Below are positions 1 through 6,775 of a stretch of 7,569 nucleotides of DNA, piece after piece. Below the pieces are notes generated by a model. It was not told the origin of the DNA. It saw only the letters and a program-made list of their open reading frames with translations, and searched no databases. The position numbers and the translations under genes were made by a program. The stretch's first letter is position 1. The number at the start of each line of letters is the position of its first letter. This stretch comes from Bacteroidales bacterium (lineage in GTDB: Bacteria; Bacteroidota; Bacteroidia; Bacteroidales; BM520), in NCBI GenBank assembly GCA_028701815.1, contig JAQVPY010000105.1, forward strand, positions 1 to 7,569, written 5' to 3'.

Positions 1-2034
1 GTCATGTGCTGAAATCATCGGGACGTTGTTAGAATTCCAGAACCGTTTTTCTTGCGACTCGTTTTCTATTGCTGTCAACTTCTTTTTAGTGAGAAGACGT
101 TCCATCTCTTTGTTTCCGCGAATGAGCATATTACTGTCGGCGACATACAGGTCAAGTTTTCTGTATATGTTATATAAGTCTATTATATAATCCGTCGAAT
201 CTTTTATTTTCTTAGTTATAAGTGAGTTGTCTTTATAGAGAAGTTTGTAGACGCTTCCGTTATTTACGAAGAAATCCTTATAGATCATATTAGTATAATT
301 ACGAGAAGCGTCCATTTGTGGGGAGAACGTTGAACTACGGAATTCGGAAACGGTATCCAGTCCCGAGTTCAGCCAGGACACTTCTTTAGGAAGAGTTATG
401 CCGAAGCCGGTTTTTAACATGGCGAGTAGGGAGGGTGAAATATCCCTATGAGAAACGACAGCCGGAGAATAGTGGCTGTTTTTGAGCATTGGCGACCAGA
501 CTATCAAAGGCACGTTAAAAACGGTTTTAGCTTCATTTTGATTATTGAAATGGTGGTCGCCTGTTATAACAAAGATTGTGTTTTCAAAACCTTCTTTATG
601 GCTATAGCTGTTTATTAAATTTCTCAGGCAATCATCGTAATACAAGTAAGAAGAATAAGCCTGAAGTTGCCAATCGGGCAAGTCATTATTATCTCTTGTC
701 GTAGCGCGCATCTTTTTATATCTTTCACGATATTTCTCTGCGTCGGGGTATTCAAACGGGTCGTGAGTAGTGAGGGTCATAAATACGTCGACGCGAGGAA
801 TAGTATCGGAAAAGGTAATCTCTTTCACCGCTTCTTGGAATAAAATATGGTCGAGAACGCCCCATGTATTTTTGTCCTCCTGAGGATATTTTTCAGGATT
901 AAAATATTGGTCAATTTTATTTTGTTCGGTAAAGAAATTCATGTCGTCAAAGCCTAACCATCCGCCGTAAAAAAAGGATGTCCGGTAGCCTTGGTCGTGA
1001 AGAAGTGTCAGAAGGGAAATAAAATTAGGGCAGCCCTTTTTATAAGCCAAAAAGCCGTTTTTCCCAATCGGTAACGCTGTAAATAGTGCCGGCAACACGC
1101 CGGCAGTTCTCTTTGATGTCGACATGCAGTTGTTCCAGTTAAGTCCTTCCATTGCCAAAGAATCCAAAAAAGGAGTACAAGAGGTTCTGGAGCTGTATTT
1201 TCCTGAGAACTCACTGCCGAGACCTTCGGTGATGATAAATACGATATTGGGTTTTGTCTCGTTTAGATTAAAAAATGGGGATAAAACGTCTTTTGTGTCT
1301 TCGAGGTATAAAAAAGGATATTCAGGATCAGTGAAGTTATGTTCCGGGAAATATTCCCGTAACTTCTCGGCGCTGTCTTCAAAAGTGTATTTATGTAGTT
1401 GCGTCTCTGAACGTAAGGTGCCGAACAGGTAGGCCTGTTTGTTGATAATAGTATAATAAGCTCTTTCTGTTTTAAAGGCGCTTCTGTTCTTGTAGATAAT
1501 ATGTGAAGAGCAGAGCCCTGCAGCAAAAATGAAAACGGCCGTCCAGCAGACGAAGCGGTTGATGCGGACCTTTATTGCGGAGACCAGAAAATATGATATC
1601 GGAAGGATGAATAATAAGACATAGCTCCACCATGCCGCAGTCTGTGAGGAAGATACGGTGTGCGTAAGTTCGTGAAGCGAATAAACAAAGATGATCTTGT
1701 CGAGAGCTACTTTAGCAATTGAAAAATATATTATTAAAGCCCACGAAATCATTATCAATAGCGAAAAGATTATGCGTACACAAATCTTTGCCGCTTTGCC
1801 GTCCAACAATTTTATGAGCATAAAGAATGGAAAGATGATTACAGTCGCGAGGCTGAAAAAAGAGATGTCGGTGAATAACCCGATAAAATTGTGATAAATC
1901 TCGTAGCCGAATTCGCCGGAATTGTCATAAAGGATTAAACTTTCAAAAAATCTAATAAGTACAGCCCATATAACTATCCATACGCATAAAGATACATAGT
2001 CTTTTATTGACTCTTTAGAAAAAAGCTTTTTCAT
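1..2034 (-). CDS. LtaS-like phosphoglycerol transferase, membrane sulfatase-fold protein (3' end beyond window)
   Basis: The frame is open for 678 codons from the ATG at 2034 to the left edge, so the C-terminus is missing. The N-terminus has five predicted membrane helices (about residues 13-35, 50-74, 84-107, 135-154, 161-178), followed by an extracytoplasmic sulfatase-fold domain. Visible active-site elements fit the LtaS family: Glu270 in FIITEG (metal ligand), Thr310 in KRTAGVLPAL (candidate nucleophile), His424 in TTHDPF, and Asp493-His494 in TGDHH (metal ligands). LtaS-type enzymes move phosphoglycerol from phosphatidylglycerol onto a glycan or polymer at the outer face of the inner membrane. 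In a Gram-negative the acceptor would be a periplasmic or surface glycan or lipid, not classical lipoteichoic acid; this is inference. About 185 residues follow the GDH motif, so the true stop is probably just outside the window. It starts 9 bases after the upstream lipoprotein gene, behind a purine-rich AGAAGAAG, and probably shares its promoter. A phosphoethanolamine transferase or true sulfatase is less likely given the five-helix layout. Confidence 0.87.
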   Translation of the reverse strand, partial: MKKLFSKESIKDYVSLCVWIVIWAVLIRFFESLILYDNSGEFGYEIYHNFIGLFTDISFFSLATVIIFPFFMLIKLLDGKAAKICVRIIFSLLIMISWALIIYFSIAKVALDKIIFVYSLHELTHTVSSSQTAAWWSYVLLFILPISYFLVSAIKVRINRFVCWTAVFIFAAGLCSSHIIYKNRSAFKTERAYYTIINKQAYLFGTLRSETQLHKYTFEDSAEKLREYFPEHNFTDPEYPFLYLEDTKDVLSPFFNLNETKPNIVFIITEGLGSEFSGKYSSRTSCTPFLDSLAMEGLNWNNCMSTSKRTAGVLPALFTALPIGKNGFLAYKKGCPNFISLLTLLHDQGYRTSFFYGGWLGFDDMNFFTEQNKIDQYFNPEKYPQEDKNTWGVLDHILFQEAVKEITFSDTIPRVDVFMTLTTHDPFEYPDAEKYRERYKKMRATTRDNNDLPDWQLQAYSSYLYYDDCLRNLINSYSHKEGFENTIFVITGDHHFNNQNEAKTVFNVPLIVWSPMLKNSHYSPAVVSHRDISPSLLAMLKTGFGITLPKEVSWLNSGLDTVSEFRSSTFSPQMDASRNYTNMIYKDFFVNNGSVYKLLYKDNSLITKKIKDSTDYIIDLYNIYRKLDLYVADSNMLIRGNKEMERLLTKKKLTAIENESQEKRFWNSNNVPMISAHD

Positions 2035-2043
2035 ACTTCTTCT

Positions 2044-2772
2044 TTATAAATCAGGGGTTTCATAATCTACTAAGACTACCTTGACAGACTTATTGGCGCA
2101 TATTCTCTTTGTCAGCTCCACGTTTTCAGGCGTGTAATCTGCAGGCGTATGCCAAAAATGAATTTTTTGTTCCGGAAATGAATCTGTGAGAAGTGGAAAC
2201 ATCCTGAAATTACAACTTATGGCATCCGGTTCTAAGTCGCCTATTCTGCCTTTTGTCCGTTCATACCAATATGCAGTATCCATTGTTTTTAGATCATGAA
2301 TATTATCAACCCACAATAATACAGGTATCCCGTGCTGCTTGACAGTTTTCAACGCTTCCCCATTCGGACTTTCAATAATCAACTTTTTTTGTAACCCGTA
2401 ATGACAGATGATGTCGTTAATTTTTCCTGACAACATCTCGGCATTATTAACATAGAGATTTTTAACATCTAACCAATAACGTAGCTTTTGAGGGTGCTGA
2501 ATAGCGGAAAACCACTGGTAAAGTTCAAGACCATTTATTGTGTCGTTGTCATCATGACCGACAAAAATCTTGTCCTGAAATGGAGAGATGAAAATGTCAA
2601 CTTCTACGCCGGCAAACAGATTTTCTTTTTCCTGAGCCGTAATAGTATCGTTGACACGATGTGCCCATATCTTTGAATCGGGGTAGTTGAATGAATCATT
2701 CTTGCAGCTGATTGTGATTACTGCAAATAACGGCAGCAAATATATGAATTTGCTATGGTTGATAAAATTCAT
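2044..2772 (-). CDS. Glycerophosphodiester phosphodiesterase-like lipoprotein
   Basis: This encodes a 242-residue protein from the ATG at 2772. The first 22 residues are a hydrophobic signal ending in TIS before Cys23, a relaxed lipobox, so it is probably a lipoprotein in the periplasm or outer membrane. The mature part resembles the TIM-barrel PI-PLC/GDPD superfamily. It has His38-Arg39 in WAHRVND, Glu57 and Asp59 in GVEVDIF, His73-Asp74 in VGHDD, and YWLDVKN around residue 102. These correspond to the GDPD pattern HR...E.D...HD, the two general acid/base histidines plus metal-binding acids. The WAHxVN wording also recalls the FAM151/DUF2181 branch of this superfamily, so the exact family is open. 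GDPD enzymes hydrolyse glycerophosphodiesters to glycerol 3-phosphate and an alcohol; the substrate here is unknown. It is first in a two-gene unit with the LtaS-like gene. A TTG at 2793 would extend it by 7 residues, but that TTG lies in a promoter -7 box, so ATG 2772 is preferred. Confidence 0.82.
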   Translation of the reverse strand: MNFINHSKFIYLLPLFAVITISCKNDSFNYPDSKIWAHRVNDTITAQEKENLFAGVEVDIFISPFQDKIFVGHDDNDTINGLELYQWFSAIQHPQKLRYWLDVKNLYVNNAEMLSGKINDIICHYGLQKKLIIESPNGEALKTVKQHGIPVLLWVDNIHDLKTMDTAYWYERTKGRIGDLEPDAISCNFRMFPLLTDSFPEQKIHFWHTPADYTPENVELTKRICANKSVKVVLVDYETPDL

Positions 2773-2790
2773 GTTTTTTATTATTTTTTG

Positions 2791-2798
2791 CAAAGATA
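2791..2798 (-). promoter_or_regulatory. Bacteroidota -7 box for the leftward lipoprotein/LtaS-like operon
   Basis: On the minus strand these bases read TATCTTTG, an exact match to the Bacteroidota sigma-70-type -7 consensus TAnnTTTG. The box lies 18 bases before the ATG at 2772, which predicts a leader of roughly 10-15 nt. No clear -33 TTG/TTTG is visible 19-21 bases upstream, where the DNA is A/T-rich. Being intergenic and close to a start codon makes it credible, but an 8-base match with four specified central bases can arise by chance in A/T-rich DNA. Confidence 0.55.
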
Positions 2799-2830
2799 TC
2801 GGTTTTTATGAAAAATAAAACTGAGCTAAT

Positions 2831-2847
2831 AAAAAATCATATTTTTT
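2831..2847. repeat. A/T-rich inverted repeat between divergent promoters
   Basis: AAAAAAT and ATTTTTT form 7-base complementary arms around a CAT centre. The dyad lies between the two divergent -7 boxes and just upstream of the rightward one, where an operator could sit. It is low-complexity sequence in an A/T-rich gap, so it may have no function. It is too weak and too far upstream of any gene end to be a terminator. Confidence 0.3.
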
Positions 2848-2866
2848 GTAGTATATTTGTAGTCTA
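2845..2866 (+). repeat. Tandem 11-bp direct repeat overlapping the rightward promoter
   Basis: TTTGTAGTATA (2845-2855) is followed directly by TTTGTAGTCTA (2856-2866), identical at 10 of 11 positions. The 11-bp period is about one helical turn. The TTTG of the second copy completes the -7 box of the rightward promoter. It could be a local duplication that created or altered the promoter, or a paired binding site for a regulator. Confidence 0.55.
2852..2859 (+). promoter_or_regulatory. Bacteroidota -7 box for the rightward cluster
   Basis: TATATTTG matches the TAnnTTTG consensus exactly and lies 18 bases before the ATG at 2878. This predicts initiation near 2864-2868 and a very short leader. 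No good -33 TTG is seen at the expected distance; an A run occupies that place. It would drive the T9SS cargo gene and, because the following gaps are very short, possibly tal-sufBCD as well. Confidence 0.6.
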
Positions 2867-2877
2867 ATATTAAAATC

Positions 2878-4629
2878 ATGAAGAAAAATATATTTATCGC
2901 ATGTACGCTTTTGCTTTCGTTTGTGTTTGCTAACGCTCAGCAAATGTCGGGTACTTATTCCGTGGGCTCAACAGATTGTGATTTTACTACTCTGCAGTCG
3001 GCTTTTATCTCCCTTAGTGCTTCAGGCGTAAATGGGCCCGTAGTAGTTGAAATAGATTCGTCGTATAATACAGCTCTTGAACTTTCTACCATTTATGTTA
3101 ACGGTATTGAGGGCACTTCTTCTGAAAATACTGTAATTCTCAGGCCTTCAGATAATGTGGCTAATGTCACCGTGGCAGTTAACGCTACCAATGTGATGGA
3201 AATAATAAATGCCAGATATTTTGAGATTCAGGGCGATGAAAGGCTGACTTTCGAGAATAAAAGTCTCGACATCTCTGCTGTAATTATGATTATGGACGAT
3301 CCTGCTATTACCGATAACTCGGGTTCTATTGTTACAGTTAACGGATGTTATCTGTTAGGAAATGAAAACAGTAATACTTATGGTGTCTCTTTCTATTCTT
3401 CTTATGATGATCCGGACGGCGATGATTATAATATTACCATCTCCAATAACTATTTTTTACGTCTCCACAAGGGTATTGTAGCTTACGGCGGGGTTAAACC
3501 TGATTATCTTACCGACTGTGATTTTAGGGTTATAGATAATTTTATCGGAGACAAACGCGAAGATTATCTTATAACTGATGCCGGAATCATGTGTGATAAT
3601 ATTAAAAAGATAACTATTACAGGGAACAAAATTTTCAGTATTATCTCGTCCGAAGTAGAAACCTGTTATGGAATGATTTTCGAAAATTGCTATACCGGCA
3701 CGGTGAATAACAACCTCATACTTGATGTAGTTAACAGACATGAGTCAGGTGTCGCTATCGGTCTCGAATTAAAAAATGATTCCGATAACAGTACTGATAT
3801 CCGCTGCTATAACAATATGATCTCTCACGTAGCAGCTGCTACTGCTCGTGGCGCCGTAGTTGATACGGATTCTAATCCGGACAGTTATCCTCAGTTCTAT
3901 TATAACTCGATATTACTTACGATAGACGAGACCTATACGCATTTTGGCGTTAACCATTCCGCATGTCTCTATATTGCTGATACCATCGTGGGTTATCCGA
4001 TAAAAAACAATATTTTAGATAATGAGTTCGGCGACAACGCAATGGCAAGTGAAGAAAGATATGGAACGGCAATTGCTTATAATGCTTCCGACTTCCCGTT
4101 TACTGCCATCACACATAATATCTTCTATACCGATGAACTTATTAACGGCTATACAGCTGATAACGGCACAGAATTTATCACTTATGATGAGTGGTGCGCA
4201 CTTAACGGAGATGATACAACCTGCCGCAATGCAGACCCATGCTTCGCTTCAAGCTCGCTTCTGAAACTTCAGGCGACTAACGGGTGGGGGACTCCTATCG
4301 CAGAGATTACTAAAGATTATTTCGGGAATATCCGCAGCTATTCTACCCCTGATATCGGTGCACACGAGAAAAGAGATAATTCGGGAATAGAAAACGCTGA
4401 TAATACTGCTATATCCGCTTATTATACTTCAGGAGATGTGGTGGTGTCTTCTACAGAAATGCTTTCAGGCGACATTTACCTGTTTAATATGCAGGGACAG
4501 GTTGTAGGATATACAAATGTCTCCGGCAACAGAGCCGTTATAAATGCAAGGAATCTTAAATCAGGAATTTATGTCGTCTCTTATTTCGGAACGACAAAGT
4601 CTTCAATAAAAATATATATAAACAAATAA
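2878..4629 (+). CDS. Secreted beta-helix protein with type IX secretion C-terminal sorting domain
   Basis: This encodes a 583-residue protein. Residues 1-20 are a Sec signal peptide (MKK, hydrophobic core, ANA before Gln21). Next comes a segment with GTYSVGSTDCDFTTLQSA and GVNGPVVVEID, a pattern I recognise from the N-termini of Bacteroidota T9SS cargo. Residues of roughly 130-420 carry recurring short beta/asparagine units (ISNNYF, ITGNKIF, VNNNLIL, YNNMISH, IKNNIL, THNIFY), typical of right-handed parallel beta-helix (PbH1) repeats. The helix closes with DYFGNIR and PDIGAHE near 491-497. Residues about 502-583 look like a T9SS type A sorting domain: YLFNMQGQVV, then NLKSGIYVV at 559-567 and KIYINK at the C-terminus. 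It would cross the inner membrane by Sec and the outer membrane by T9SS, then be anchored or released. Beta-helix proteins include polysaccharide lyases and adhesins, but no catalytic signature is evident and the function is unknown. The ATG follows a good promoter. The stop is 7 bases before tal. Confidence 0.85.
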   Translation: MKKNIFIACTLLLSFVFANAQQMSGTYSVGSTDCDFTTLQSAFISLSASGVNGPVVVEIDSSYNTALELSTIYVNGIEGTSSENTVILRPSDNVANVTVAVNATNVMEIINARYFEIQGDERLTFENKSLDISAVIMIMDDPAITDNSGSIVTVNGCYLLGNENSNTYGVSFYSSYDDPDGDDYNITISNNYFLRLHKGIVAYGGVKPDYLTDCDFRVIDNFIGDKREDYLITDAGIMCDNIKKITITGNKIFSIISSEVETCYGMIFENCYTGTVNNNLILDVVNRHESGVAIGLELKNDSDNSTDIRCYNNMISHVAAATARGAVVDTDSNPDSYPQFYYNSILLTIDETYTHFGVNHSACLYIADTIVGYPIKNNILDNEFGDNAMASEERYGTAIAYNASDFPFTAITHNIFYTDELINGYTADNGTEFITYDEWCALNGDDTTCRNADPCFASSSLLKLQATNGWGTPIAEITKDYFGNIRSYSTPDIGAHEKRDNSGIENADNTAISAYYTSGDVVVSSTEMLSGDIYLFNMQGQVVGYTNVSGNRAVINARNLKSGIYVVSYFGTTKSSIKIYINK

Positions 4630-4636
4630 ACAAAAC

Positions 4637-5293
4637 ATGAAATTTTTCTTAGATACTGCTAATTTAGAGCAGATAAAAGAAGCCCAAGAGCTTGGAATTA
4701 TCGATGGTGTAACAACTAACCCTTCCCTTATGGCCAAAGAAGGCATTAAAGGTGAAGAAAATATAAAGAAACATTATATTACGATTTGCGAAATCGTTAA
4801 AGGCGGCGATGTCAGTGCTGAAGTGTTCGCTACCGATTACGAAGGAATGGTCCGTGAAGGTGAAATTCTCGCTGCTCTTCATCCTCAGATTATTGTAAAA
4901 CTTCCGTGCACTAAAGACGGAATCAGAGCCGTAAAATATTTTTCCGATAAGGGTATTAGCACCAACTGTACACTCGTGTTCTCTGTGGGACAGGCTCTGC
5001 TTGCTGCAAAGGCCGGTGCAAAATACGTTTCTCCCTTTGTCGGCCGTCTCGATGATATCTCAAGCGACGGAGTAGCTCTCGTAGAGGATATCGTTAACGT
5101 TTATAATTATTATGGATATGAAACACAGGTTCTTGCCGCTTCTATCCGTCATACACAACATATCATTCAATGCCTCCATGCCGGAGCCGATGTGGCCACC
5201 TGCCCGCTGAAAGCTATCCTCGGATTGCTGAATCACCCGCTCACAGATAAAGGTCTCGCCGACTTTGTGAAGGCAGCTGAAACCATGAAATAA
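4637..5293 (+). CDS. tal: Transaldolase, small FSA/TalC-type
   Basis: This encodes a 218-residue cytoplasmic enzyme of full family length. It opens with the family signature MKFFLDTANLEQI and GVTTNPSLMAKEG. Lys88 in IVKLPCT is the expected Schiff-base lysine. YVSPFVGRLDD (130-140) supplies the phosphate-binding Arg137. Transaldolase moves a dihydroxyacetone unit between sedoheptulose 7-phosphate and glyceraldehyde 3-phosphate in the non-oxidative pentose phosphate pathway. The subfamily also contains fructose-6-phosphate aldolases, but Glu62 (in SAEVF) and Phe134 sit where true transaldolases have Glu and Phe and E. coli FSA has Gln and Tyr, so transaldolase activity is favoured. This is inference by aligning motifs by eye. 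The gene starts 7 bases after the cargo gene and ends 8 bases before sufB, and has no Shine-Dalgarno or obvious promoter of its own. Confidence 0.93.
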   Translation: MKFFLDTANLEQIKEAQELGIIDGVTTNPSLMAKEGIKGEENIKKHYITICEIVKGGDVSAEVFATDYEGMVREGEILAALHPQIIVKLPCTKDGIRAVKYFSDKGISTNCTLVFSVGQALLAAKAGAKYVSPFVGRLDDISSDGVALVEDIVNVYNYYGYETQVLAASIRHTQHIIQCLHAGADVATCPLKAILGLLNHPLTDKGLADFVKAAETMK

Positions 5294-5301
5294 TAATATC
5301 A

Positions 5302-6750
5302 ATGAAAGAAGATCAGGATAGTATTATAAGCGAAATCACCAAGGACGATTACAAATTCGGATTTGTTACAGATATCGAGGCAGATGTCGTCCCTAAGGGT
5401 CTTAATGAGGATGTCATAAGAATGATATCCGCAAAGAAAGAAGAGCCCCAATGGTTGCTGGATTTTCGCTTAAAAGCTTATCGCCAATGGACTGCTATGA
5501 AAGAGCCGCATTGGGGTCATCTCGACTATCCCCCAATCGACTACCGGAATATTATATATTATTCTGCACCTAAACAGAAGGCTGAGAAAAAAAGTATGGA
5601 CGATGTGGACCCCGAATTGCTTAAAACTTTTGATAAGCTTGGCATACCTCTGTCGGAACAGAAACGTATTAGCGGCGTGGCTGTAGATGCCGTGTTTGAC
5701 AGTGTGTCGGTGAAAACGACTTTCAGCGAAACCCTCGCAAAACACGGGATAATCTTTTGCTCTTTCAGCGAAGCGGTGAAAAATCACCCCGACCTTGTGA
5801 GAAAATATCTTAGCTCTGTGGTGCCGATAGGCGATAATTTTTTTGCTGCGCTGAACTCCGCCGTATTTAGCGACGGTTCGTTCTGCTATGTGCCTAAAGG
5901 CGTGCGTTGCCCTATTGAATTATCTACGTATTTTAGAATAAACGCTGCAAATACGGGACAATTTGAACGTACCCTGATCGTTGCCGATGAAGGCGCTTAC
6001 GTGAGCTATATGGAAGGCTGTACTGCACCACAACGCGATGAAAATCAGCTGCATGCCGCTATCGTGGAAATAGTGGTGATGAAAGATGCCGAAGTGAAAT
6101 ATTCTACGGTGCAAAACTGGTACCCGGGCGATAAAAACGGGAAAGGCGGCATATATAATTTTGTGACGAAACGCGGAATCTGTAAGGGCGATAACGCAAA
6201 ACTCTCGTGGACTCAGGTTGAGACAGGCTCCGCTAAGACCTGGAAATATCCGGGATGTATTCTGCAGGGCGATAACTCGGTGGGGGAATTTTATTCCGTG
6301 GCAGTTACTAATAACTATCAACAGGCCGATACCGGAACTAAGATGATACACCTCGGTAAAAATACTAAAAGTACCATCATTTCAAAAGGCATCTCCTGCG
6401 GTTATAGCGATAATTCCTATCGCGGTCTCGTGAGAATATCCAAAAATGCAACTAATTCGCGAAATTATTCGCAATGCGACTCGCTGCTCTTTGGTGATAA
6501 ATGCGGCGCCCATACTTACCCCGATATTGTGGCGGAAAATAATTCTTCTATCCTCGAACATGAAGCAACCACTTCTAAGATCTCGGAAGAACAACTGTTT
6601 TATTGTAATCAGAGAGGTATCTCTACCGAAAGCGCTATCGGATTGATAGTTAACGGATATGCAAAAGAAGTGCTTAGCCGTCTGCCGATGGAATTTGCCG
6701 TAGAAGCCCACCGCCTCCTCTCTTTGAGCCTCGAAGGAACCGTGGGCTGA
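5302..6750 (+). CDS. sufB: Fe-S cluster assembly scaffold protein SufB
   Basis: This encodes a 482-residue cytoplasmic protein, close to the usual SufB length. The N-terminal part holds the family's WLLDFRLKAY and YFRINAANTGQFERT stretches. The C-terminal two thirds is the SufBD beta-helix core, including YMEGCTAP, VQNWYPGD, TWKYPGC, LLFGDKCGAHTYPD and EHEATTSKI. Cys401 matches the conserved cysteine (Cys405 of E. coli SufB) needed for cluster assembly, and Glu430, 29 residues on, fits the partner glutamate (Glu434). SufB receives persulfide sulfur and, with SufC and SufD, assembles nascent clusters for transfer to carriers. The gene lies 8 bases after tal and 25 before sufC. The ATG at 5302 fits the known N-terminus. 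There is no Shine-Dalgarno. I see no truncation or missing key residue. Confidence 0.98.
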   Translation: MKEDQDSIISEITKDDYKFGFVTDIEADVVPKGLNEDVIRMISAKKEEPQWLLDFRLKAYRQWTAMKEPHWGHLDYPPIDYRNIIYYSAPKQKAEKKSMDDVDPELLKTFDKLGIPLSEQKRISGVAVDAVFDSVSVKTTFSETLAKHGIIFCSFSEAVKNHPDLVRKYLSSVVPIGDNFFAALNSAVFSDGSFCYVPKGVRCPIELSTYFRINAANTGQFERTLIVADEGAYVSYMEGCTAPQRDENQLHAAIVEIVVMKDAEVKYSTVQNWYPGDKNGKGGIYNFVTKRGICKGDNAKLSWTQVETGSAKTWKYPGCILQGDNSVGEFYSVAVTNNYQQADTGTKMIHLGKNTKSTIISKGISCGYSDNSYRGLVRISKNATNSRNYSQCDSLLFGDKCGAHTYPDIVAENNSSILEHEATTSKISEEQLFYCNQRGISTESAIGLIVNGYAKEVLSRLPMEFAVEAHRLLSLSLEGTVG

Positions 6751-6775
6751 TTCGTTTAATTTAAAAATTGAAAAA

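Noticed and set aside
1124..1894. Plus-strand open frames at 1124-1432 and 1691-1894 and minus-strand frames near 1008-1526
   Set aside because: All lie inside the continuous 678-codon minus-strand LtaS-like gene, whose motifs prove the real frame.
2831..2847. A/T dyad as a transcription terminator
   Set aside because: There are no G/C pairs in the stem, and it lies upstream of both divergent genes rather than at a gene end.
5920..6351. 143-codon minus-strand open frame inside sufB
   Set aside because: It lies wholly within conserved sufB codons and has no family resemblance.
6751..6775. Separate promoter for sufC
   Set aside because: The 25-base gap has no TAnnTTTG match and is simply A/T-rich; read-through from sufB is the simpler explanation.
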